A stretch of DNA of 12,243 nt from JARFUG01 sp050485365 (GTDB lineage: Bacteria; Desulfobacterota; Desulfuromonadia; Desulfuromonadales; JACZKF01): assembly GCA_050485365.1 (NCBI GenBank), contig JBJHBH010000095.1, positions 1 through 12,243 of the forward strand, written 5' to 3'. Below, one piece after another: positions 6,958 to 12,243 of the stretch. A program made the translations under genes and the position numbers. How positions within the stretch are numbered: position 1 is the first letter of the stretch; each line of letters begins with the position of its first letter. Under the pieces are notes generated by a model. It saw only the letters and a program-made list of their open reading frames with translations, was not told the origin of the DNA and did no database searches.

Positions 6958-7884
6958 TCACTTGCCGAGCCCGGCATCCTCCAGAATGCGCTGGGAGAGC
7001 TCGGAGAAGCTGATGCCGACGTGCGCCGCGGCCTTCGGCAGCAGGCTCGTCTCGGTCATGCCGGGGATGGTGTTCACCTCCAGGCAGAAAAACTCGTGGG
7101 GCGCGACCATGAAATCGACCCGCGCTGCGCCCCGGCACCCCAGCGCCCGGCAAGCGGCGACGGCGCACTGCTGGATGCGCTCGTACACGGCGCCCGGCAG
7201 CGGAGCCGGCAGGATGTATTCGGTACGCCCGGCGGTGTACTTGGACGCATAGTCGTAAAACCCGCCCTTGGGGACGACCTGAATGATCGGCAGCGCCTCG
7301 CCGTCGAGGACGCCGACAGTGATCTCCATCCCCTCGATGAAGTCTTCGACCAGGGCGATCGCGTCGTGACGAAGGGCCTCGTCGAGGCCGCTCTGAAGCT
7401 GCGAAGCGTCGCGCACGATCGTCACCCCGATGGTCGACCCCTCCCGGGCGGGCTTGACGACCAGGGGGAAGCGGCGGCAGCGCGACAGAAATTCGGCTCG
7501 GTCGTCGCCGGCGCGAAAGACCTCGAAGGCGGGGGTCGGGATCTCGTGGTGCAGCAGGATCTTCTTGGTGGCGACCTTGTCCATGGCCATGCTCGAGGCG
7601 AGGACACCGCTGCCGGTATAGGGGATGCCGAGAAGCTCCAGCAGCCCCTGCACGGTGCCGTCCTCGCCGAAGCGGCCGTGAAGGGCGATGAAGGCGACCT
7701 CGGCGGCTTCGGCGGCCAGGCGCTGCGGCAGATCCCGTCCTGCGTCGACTCCGACGGCGTCGTACCCCGCCGCCTGCAGCGCGCCCAGCACTGCCGCCCC
7801 GGTGCGCAGCGACACCTCCCTCTCGGCCGAGAGCCCCCCCATCAAAACGGCAATCCTCTTTTTCTTCAATTCATCTCGGGTCAT
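6958..7884 (-). CDS. ddl: D-alanine--D-alanine ligase
   Basis: This 308-residue cytoplasmic ATP-grasp enzyme makes D-Ala-D-Ala for the peptidoglycan stem. Visible landmarks are MGGLSAEREVSL near the N-terminus, HGRFGEDGTVQGLLELLGIPYTGSG (D-Ala site), KPAREGSTIGV (about 144-154), the omega-loop FYDYASKYTAG and EVNTIPGMTETSLLP (about 269-283). The omega-loop has Lys-Tyr (Tyr216 by this numbering) where D-lactate ligases carry Phe or His, so normal D-Ala-D-Ala specificity is expected. I chose ATG 7884 over a TTG at 7890; neither has a strong ribosome site. In many relatives murB lies directly upstream; here it does not. The stop is 39 bp before ftsQ. Confidence 0.97.
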   Translation of the reverse strand: MTRDELKKKRIAVLMGGLSAEREVSLRTGAAVLGALQAAGYDAVGVDAGRDLPQRLAAEAAEVAFIALHGRFGEDGTVQGLLELLGIPYTGSGVLASSMAMDKVATKKILLHHEIPTPAFEVFRAGDDRAEFLSRCRRFPLVVKPAREGSTIGVTIVRDASQLQSGLDEALRHDAIALVEDFIEGMEITVGVLDGEALPIIQVVPKGGFYDYASKYTAGRTEYILPAPLPGAVYERIQQCAVAACRALGCRGAARVDFMVAPHEFFCLEVNTIPGMTETSLLPKAAAHVGISFSELSQRILEDAGLGK

Positions 7885-7911
7885 AAACAAATCCGGCTCG
7901 TAACTGATTCA

Positions 7912-7934
7912 GCATGGGATCCCAGCTCCCATGC
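7912..7934. repeat. inverted repeat near ddl start
   Basis: GCATGGGA (7912-7919) pairs perfectly with TCCCATGC (7927-7934) around a 7-base loop. There is no T run on the 3' side of either strand, so it is not a typical terminator. Confidence 0.65.
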
Positions 7935-7949
7935 CAAGAGACGCTTTTC

Positions 7950-7985
7950 GCCGTCCATGGCCGATTGACTGGCGCCGTCCATGGC
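7950..7985. repeat. 12-bp direct repeat GCCGTCCATGGC
   Basis: GCCGTCCATGGC occurs exactly at 7950-7961 and 7974-7985, 24 bp apart. The second copy overlaps the loop and inner arms of the 11-bp palindrome at 7966-7993. The arrangement suggests an interspersed palindromic repeat unit or a paired binding site. Confidence 0.65.
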
Positions 7986-7993
7986 GCCAGTCA
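7966..7993. repeat. perfect 11-bp stem-loop in murC-ddl spacer
   Basis: TGACTGGCGCC (7966-7976) pairs perfectly with GGCGCCAGTCA (7983-7993) around a 6-base loop, GTCCAT. The GC-rich stem is stable but no T run follows on either strand, so attenuation or mRNA stability is likelier than simple termination. Confidence 0.75.
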
Positions 7994-8096
7994 CCCTTAC
8001 CATGTGAGCCGCGCCCCACAAGGCGAATAGATACTCCGGCTCAACATTTCAGGCTTCAGACTCCGTACCGCCGCCCCGGCTCCCCGATGCCGCCGC

Positions 8097-9479
8097 TCAC
8101 TCCATCTTCTCCCGATAGAGCCGTGCGAAGGCTTCGCCGATCTGCCAGACGTTGCCGGCGCCCAGGGTGATGACGATGTCTCCCGGGCGCACCGACGCCA
8201 GCAGGTGGGCGACGACGGCGTCCTTGTCGCCGACGTAGTGGGCGTCCTTGTGGCCGTGACCGGCGATCCCCTCGACGAGAGAGGCGGCGTCGATCCCTGC
8301 GATGGGATCTTCACCCGCCGCGTAGATGTCGGTCACCACCAGATGGTCCGACTGGTAGAAGGCGGTGGTGAAGTCGGCGAAGAGCGCCTCGGTGCGCGAG
8401 TAGCGATGCGGCTGGAAGACGGTGACGACCCGGCGGTCCCATCCGGCGCGGGCGGCGGCGAGCGTCGCCTTGATCTCGGCGGGGTGGTGGCCGTAGTCGT
8501 CGACGACCATGACGCCGGCGATCTCGTCCTTCACCTGGAAGCGCCGCTGCACGCCGCCGAAATCGGTGAACCCCTCGGCGATGTCGGCGAAGGGGATCTC
8601 CAGCTCCATGGCGACGGCGACGGCCGCCAGGGCGTTGAGCACGTTGTGGCGCCCCGGCATGCGGGTGGAGATGCGCCCGAGCCGCTCGCCGCGCTGCAGC
8701 ACGGTGAAGGTGGTGCCGATGCCGGTGTGCACGATGTCGTCGGCGCTGAAATCGGCCTGGGGGGTGTTGAGCCCGTAGGTGACGAAGCGCTTTTTCACCT
8801 GCGGAATCAGGCTCTGGATGTTGGGGTCGTCGAGGCACAGAACCGCCACACCGAAGAAGGGGACCTTGTTGATGAAGTCGACGAAGGTCTCCTTGATCTG
8901 GTCGAGGTCGCGGTAGTAGTCGAGGTGATCGGCGTCGATGTTGGTCACCACCGCGATGGTCGGCGAGAGCTTCAGGAACGAGCCGTCCGACTCGTCCGCC
9001 TCGGCGACGAGGAACTTGCCCTGCCCCAGCTTGGCGTTGGAGCCGAAGGCGTCGAGGCGCCCGCCGATGACCGCGGTCGGGTCGATGCCGCCGTGGGTCA
9101 GAACCGTGGCGACCATGCTGGTGGTCGTCGTCTTGCCGTGGGTGCCGGCGATGGCGATGCCGTACTTCATGCGCATCAGCTCGGCGAGCATCTCGGCCCG
9201 GGGGATGACGGGGATGAGCTTTCGCTGCGCTTCGAGGACTTCGGGGTTCTCGCGCCGCACCGCGGTGGAGGTCACCACCACGTCGGCCCCCTCGATGTTC
9301 TCGGCTCGGTGGCCGTAGGCGATCTCTCCGCCGAGCTCGGTCAAGCGCCGGGTGATCTCCGATTCGCGCAGATCCGACCCCGAGACCTGGTAGCCGAGAT
9401 TGAGGAGCACCTCGGCGATGCCGCTCATGCCGATGCCGCCGATCCCGACGAAGTGTATTTTGCGAATTCTTCCGTACAT
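8097..9479 (-). CDS. murC: UDP-N-acetylmuramate--L-alanine ligase
   Basis: This 460-residue cytoplasmic Mur ligase adds L-Ala to UDP-MurNAc with ATP. Its N-terminal UDP-binding Rossmann part starts IHFVGIGGIGMSGIAEVLLNLGYQVSGSD (about 8-36). The central ATPase domain has the P-loop AGTHGKTTTT at 111-120 and NIDADHLDYY. The C-terminal domain begins near DDYGHHPAEIKATL and includes FQPHRYSRT. Length is normal. ATG 9479 fits the family start (MYGRIRKIHFVGIGGIGMSG); the ribosome site is only CGGGAT. It is separated from murG by 177 bp and from ddl by 212 bp, unusually loose for this cluster. Confidence 0.98.
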   Translation of the reverse strand: MYGRIRKIHFVGIGGIGMSGIAEVLLNLGYQVSGSDLRESEITRRLTELGGEIAYGHRAENIEGADVVVTSTAVRRENPEVLEAQRKLIPVIPRAEMLAELMRMKYGIAIAGTHGKTTTTSMVATVLTHGGIDPTAVIGGRLDAFGSNAKLGQGKFLVAEADESDGSFLKLSPTIAVVTNIDADHLDYYRDLDQIKETFVDFINKVPFFGVAVLCLDDPNIQSLIPQVKKRFVTYGLNTPQADFSADDIVHTGIGTTFTVLQRGERLGRISTRMPGRHNVLNALAAVAVAMELEIPFADIAEGFTDFGGVQRRFQVKDEIAGVMVVDDYGHHPAEIKATLAAARAGWDRRVVTVFQPHRYSRTEALFADFTTAFYQSDHLVVTDIYAAGEDPIAGIDAASLVEGIAGHGHKDAHYVGDKDAVVAHLLASVRPGDIVITLGAGNVWQIGEAFARLYREKME

Positions 9480-9529
9480 TTTTTGATCCCGATCGTGTTC
9501 TATTGACAGATGAAATAGTGTTTACCGGG
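9480..9529 (-). promoter_or_regulatory. possible folded leader just upstream of murC
   Basis: On the minus strand an imperfect hairpin can form from CCCG (9529-9526) with CGGG (9491-9488), enclosing CTATT (9518-9514) with AATAG (9504-9500). The 3' CGGG is part of the best ribosome-site candidate of murC, so folding might mask it. The stems are short; this is only a suggestion. Confidence 0.2.
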
Positions 9530-9600
9530 CGAAAAAGTCAGGCAAACCGGCCTCACGCGACGCCGCAACGAGCGCGACGTAAAGCAATTACGGAAACCTG

Positions 9601-9660
9601 TTATTGCGTCTGTATCGATTTGGCTTCGTCGCGTCGTCGTGTAAGGCGCTTTTTCATCAT
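9601..9660 (-). CDS. possible 19-residue leader peptide overlapping murG end
   Basis: A tiny frame encodes MMKKRLTRRRDEAKSIQTQ and stops at TAA. Its start ATGATG overlaps the murG TGA stop, an arrangement typical of translational coupling, and GAGGA lies 4 bp before the first ATG. The peptide is very basic and has no family I recognise. It could be a chance frame or a leader peptide placed before murC. There is no evidence of expression or conservation. Confidence 0.25.
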   Translation of the reverse strand: MMKKRLTRRRDEAKSIQTQ

Positions 9661-10733
9661 GGATTCCTCATCACTGCCCTACACTCCTTCAGAATCCTGT
9701 CCGCGGCCCCCCGTTTGCCCATGGCGTGGGCCGAGCGGGCCATGGCGAGCAGGTGCTCGCGGTTGGCGAGGAGCTCCCCCACGATCCGCCCGAGATTCTG
9801 GGCGCTGAGCTCGCTCTGCGGAAGCATCAGCGCCGCGCCGCGCCGCGCCAGGGCGCGCGCGTTGGCGCTCTGGTGGTCGCCCGCCGCATGGGGATACGGA
9901 ACGAGGATGGCGGGGCGTCCGCAGGCGGTCAGCTCCGCGATCGTCGTCGCCCCGGCACGGCACACCACGAGGTGCGCCTGGGCGTAGGCCTCGGCCATGT
10001 CGTGGATGAAGGGGACGACACCGTCGGGGTTCCACCCGGCGGCGCGGTACGCCTCGCGCACCGTCTCCAGATCGTCCGGCCCGGTCTGATGCCGGATCGT
10101 GAGACGCCCGCGCAGCGGCTCCAGCAGGGGAAGCATCTGCGAGACCGCCTCATTGATCGCCCGGGCCCCCAGGCTCCCGCCGAAGACAAGGAGCTCGGGA
10201 TCGCCGGCTGAAAGAGGAGGACACTCCTCCATCCCGCGGCGAAGGGGGTTCCCCGTGACGATAGTGACGCCGCGATGAAAGGCGCAGTCGGCTTCCGCGA
10301 ACGAAAGGCAGACCCTCTCGGCCCAGCGGGCGAGGAGCCGGTTCGTCAGCCCCGGCCAGGCGTTCTGCTCATGGATGACGTAGGGGATCCTCTTGATCTT
10401 CGCCGCGATCAAAACCGGCGCCGAGGCGTACCCGCCGACCCCCACCACCACCTGGGGGCGAAACTCGCGCAGGATTTGCAGCGACTGGCGCACGCTTCGC
10501 GCCATCCGTGGGAAGACGGCCCCCTTGGCGACGATCCCCTTGCCGACGAAGCCGGCAATGTCGATGGTGCGAAGGGGCCATCCGAGCTCCGGAAGAACCC
10601 GCGCCTCGATCCCCCGCTGCGTCCCGACGAAGAGGACTTCGGCCTCGGGGTCGGTTTCGGTGAGGCGCTGCGCCAGAGCCACCGCCGGGAAGAGATGTCC
10701 GCCGGTCCCGCCGCCGGCCAGAAGGAGTCTCAT
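9657..10733 (-). CDS. murG: lipid II synthase MurG
   Basis: This 358-residue GT28-family glycosyltransferase works at the inner face of the cytoplasmic membrane and adds GlcNAc from UDP-GlcNAc to lipid I, giving lipid II. The N-terminal GGGTGGHLFPAVALA (7-21) is the lipid I/diphosphate loop. HEQNAWPGLTNRLLA, FGGSLGARAINEAV and the UDP-GlcNAc site RAGATTIAELTACGRPAILVPYPHAAGDHQ are all intact. The reading frame stays open far upstream across ftsW, but the real start is the ATG at 10733: it overlaps the ftsW stop as ATGA, has GGGGGAG just upstream, and begins the family sequence MRLLLAGGGTGGH. Confidence 0.98.
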   Translation of the reverse strand: MRLLLAGGGTGGHLFPAVALAQRLTETDPEAEVLFVGTQRGIEARVLPELGWPLRTIDIAGFVGKGIVAKGAVFPRMARSVRQSLQILREFRPQVVVGVGGYASAPVLIAAKIKRIPYVIHEQNAWPGLTNRLLARWAERVCLSFAEADCAFHRGVTIVTGNPLRRGMEECPPLSAGDPELLVFGGSLGARAINEAVSQMLPLLEPLRGRLTIRHQTGPDDLETVREAYRAAGWNPDGVVPFIHDMAEAYAQAHLVVCRAGATTIAELTACGRPAILVPYPHAAGDHQSANARALARRGAALMLPQSELSAQNLGRIVGELLANREHLLAMARSAHAMGKRGAADRILKECRAVMRNP

Positions 10734-11845
10734 CGCGGCTCCCCCTTTGGCTGCACCGCGTGGGACGAGACGTTGAGCAGCAGTCCCACCGCCATAAGCG
10801 TCGTCACCAGATTCGTCCCGCCGTAGGAGAGGAAGGGGAGCGCCAGCCCCTTGGTCGGGACCATCCCCATGACCACAGCCATGTTGACGAAGGCCTCGAG
10901 CCCCAACAGGAGCGTCAGGCCGAACGCCAGATAGCGGCCGAAGTCGTCCGGCGCCATCAGCGAGGCGCGCATCCCCCGAAGGATCAGCAGCAAGAACATG
11001 GTGGCGACGACGGCGACCCCCGCGAAGCTGAGCTCCTCGCCGACCACCGAGAAGATGAAATCGGTGTGCGCCTCGGGGAGGAAGAAGAGCTTTTGCTTCC
11101 CCTCGCCCAGCCCGTTGCCGAAGATCCCGCCGCTGCCGAAGGCGATCCAGCTCTGGATGATCTGAAACCCGCTGTTTGTCGGGTCGGCCCAGGGGTCGAG
11201 AAACGACATGATGCGCTGGCGCCGGTAGTCGACATTCATCACGGCGAAGTACAGAAACGGAGCCGCGAGGATCACCAGCGAAAAGAGGTAGGACAGGCGC
11301 GTCCCCGCCACCAGGAGCATCACCATCGCCACCGCCCCCAGCGTCAGAGCGCTGCCCAGATCGGGCTGCAGAAGGAGCAAGAAGAGCAGCACCGCCAGCA
11401 CCACCATGTAGGGGATGAAGCCGACGGCGAGGTTTCGGACCTTCTCCTGCTTTTTCGCCAGCGAATGGGCCATGTACATCACCAGGGCGATCTTGGCCAA
11501 CTCCGCCGGCTGCACCGAGATCATCCCGAAGCGCAGCCAGCGCGCGGCGCCGCCGGCGTGGGTGCCGATGCCGGGGATGAGGACGGCCACCAAAAGCCCT
11601 ACGCACAGCAGCAGGAAGGGGACGGCGAAGCGGCGCAGGTGGTGATAGTCGATACGCATGATCACCGCCATCGCCGCCAGTCCGATCAGAGCGAAGACCC
11701 CCTGGCGCTTCAGGAAGAAGAATCCGTCGGCGTACCGCCTGTCGGCCATGATGGAGGAGGAGGAATAGACCATCACCACCCCGAAGCAGGTGAGGGCCAC
11801 CGCCAGCAGCAGAATCGCGGTATCGTATTCCTTCCTCTGCTCCAT
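10730..11845 (-). CDS. ftsW: septal peptidoglycan polymerase FtsW (SEDS family)
   Basis: This 371-residue polytopic inner-membrane protein polymerises lipid II at the septum together with the class B transpeptidase FtsI. Multiple hydrophobic segments (for example ILLLAVALTCFGVVMVYSSS, VVLAVLLFLLLLQ, LSYLFSLVILAAPFLYFAV) span the whole length. The SEDS landmarks QPAELAKIALVMYMA, QPDLGSALTLG, QSWIAFGSGGIFGNGLGEGKQKLFFLPEAHTDFIFSVVGEELSF and LPFLSYGGTNL are present. The catalytic aspartate is Asp262 in the HTDF motif. The DPW and GEG segments favour FtsW, as does its place between murD and murG; RodA is unlikely. It starts 6 bp after murD, with GGAG inside the end of murD as ribosome site. Confidence 0.98.
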   Translation of the reverse strand: MEQRKEYDTAILLLAVALTCFGVVMVYSSSSIMADRRYADGFFFLKRQGVFALIGLAAMAVIMRIDYHHLRRFAVPFLLLCVGLLVAVLIPGIGTHAGGAARWLRFGMISVQPAELAKIALVMYMAHSLAKKQEKVRNLAVGFIPYMVVLAVLLFLLLLQPDLGSALTLGAVAMVMLLVAGTRLSYLFSLVILAAPFLYFAVMNVDYRRQRIMSFLDPWADPTNSGFQIIQSWIAFGSGGIFGNGLGEGKQKLFFLPEAHTDFIFSVVGEELSFAGVAVVATMFLLLILRGMRASLMAPDDFGRYLAFGLTLLLGLEAFVNMAVVMGMVPTKGLALPFLSYGGTNLVTTLMAVGLLLNVSSHAVQPKGEPR

Positions 11846-11851
11846 AAACGC

Positions 11852-12243
11852 CTACTCCGGCAGGGCCAGAACGGCCCGGGTAAAAAGATCGCCGCGCTCT
11901 TCGTAGCTTTTGAACATGTCGAAACTGCTGCACCCCGGCGAAAGCAGAACCGAGCCCCCCGCCGGGGTCAGCTCTCTCGCCGCGGCCACCGCCTCTTCGA
12001 GGGTGGCGGCGCGCACCGTACGCGTCAGCTCGCCGAGCTCGGCGGCGATGCGTTCGGCGGCCTGCCCGATGAGGATGAGATGGGCGACCTTCTCCTTGAC
12101 GAGCGGCGCCAGCGGCGCATAGTCTCCCCCCTTGTCCTTCCCCCCGGCGATGAGGGTGACCGGGGCGCAAAGCCCCGCCAGGCTCTTGACGACGCTGCCG
12201 ACGTTGGTCCCCTTGGAGTCGTTGTACCACGTCACCCCCGCGA
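11852..12243 (-). CDS. murD: UDP-N-acetylmuramoylalanine--D-glutamate ligase, C-terminal part (partial)
   Basis: The 3' part (about 130 codons) of a gene cut by the right edge. MurD adds D-Glu to UDP-MurNAc-L-Ala with ATP in the cytoplasm. The visible C-terminal Mur ligase domain begins GVTWYNDSKGTNVGS, where the DSK-x-TN motif is the diagnostic MurD signature. It continues with TLIAGGKDKGGDY and ends with VLLSPGCSSFDMFKSYEERGDLF (often SPACASFD in relatives). The frame is open to the window edge; the GTG near 12235 is an internal Val codon, not a start. It is directly followed by ftsW. Confidence 0.96.
   Translation of the reverse strand, partial: AGVTWYNDSKGTNVGSVVKSLAGLCAPVTLIAGGKDKGGDYAPLAPLVKEKVAHLILIGQAAERIAAELGELTRTVRAATLEEAVAAARELTPAGGSVLLSPGCSSFDMFKSYEERGDLFTRAVLALPE

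Larger units (their letters stand above)
7885..8096 (-). other. murC-ddl spacer, no murB
   Basis: This 212-bp gap lies where murB is commonly found in related clusters. None of the three minus-strand frames shows MurB-like sequence. It contains two hairpins and a 12-bp direct repeat. One minus-strand frame is open over 8003-7881 (40 codons from an ATG, MVRVTGAMDGASQSAMDGEK...) and its TGA overlaps the ddl ATG as ATGA, but it has no clear ribosome site and its sequence is made largely by the repeats. It is not called as a gene. Confidence 0.6.

Noticed and set aside
6958..7884. Ddl as a D-Ala-D-Lac (vancomycin-resistance type) ligase
   Set aside because: The omega-loop carries Lys-Tyr, the D-Ala-D-Ala type, not the Phe or His seen in D-lactate ligases.
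8205..9506. 433-codon plus-strand frame opposite murC
   Set aside because: Antisense shadow of murC with the same composition pattern as the other shadows.
9657..12230. 857-codon continuous minus-strand frame
   Set aside because: Only the last 358 codons are MurG. The rest is the out-of-frame shadow of ftsW and murD, kept open by high GC.

Overview
The window holds the 3' part of a dcw (division and cell wall) gene cluster on the minus strand. Beside it, in the opposite orientation, are a few housekeeping genes. High GC, the gene order (murD-ftsW-murG-murC-ddl-ftsQ-ftsA-ftsZ) and the neighbouring glutathione synthetase, DUF1573, hypoxanthine phosphoribosyltransferase and MJ0042-zinc-ribbon/DUF3426 genes suggest a Gram-negative of the Desulfuromonadales/Geobacter-Pelobacter-Desulfuromonas type. 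That placement is an inference from recalled gene order and protein style, not from a search.

Left part (1-3347): the 3' end of gshB (plus strand) converges on a secreted DUF1573 protein (minus strand). DUF1573 diverges from hpt, and the gap of about 157 bp between them carries a well-formed sigma70-type promoter for hpt with a CRP/FNR-like dyad over its -35 box. A gene for a membrane-anchored protein follows hpt, 22 bp downstream. It has an N-terminal zinc ribbon, a very long acidic low-complexity middle, one membrane segment and a DUF3426 domain. A near-perfect 27-bp hairpin with A and T runs on its two arms ends this plus-strand operon and can also end the converging dcw operon.

Right part (3512-12243): read on the minus strand from the right edge, the genes are murD (3' part only), ftsW, murG, murC, ddl, ftsQ, ftsA and ftsZ. 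MurD, MurC and Ddl are cytoplasmic ligases that build the UDP-MurNAc-pentapeptide. MurG makes lipid II, and FtsW polymerises it at the septum. FtsQ links the divisome across the membrane, while FtsA tethers FtsZ filaments to the membrane. The murD-ftsW-murG genes are tightly packed (6-bp gap, then a 4-bp ATGA overlap). Three longer gaps break the cluster: murG-murC (177 bp), murC-ddl (212 bp) and ftsA-ftsZ (160 bp).

No wholly new system is evident; most of the window is ordinary core genome. The points worth following are: no murB in its usual slot between murC and ddl, where there is instead a palindrome-rich spacer; possible small ORFs coupled to murG and ddl; the CRP-like dyad at hpt; and the unusual acidic zinc-ribbon membrane protein.
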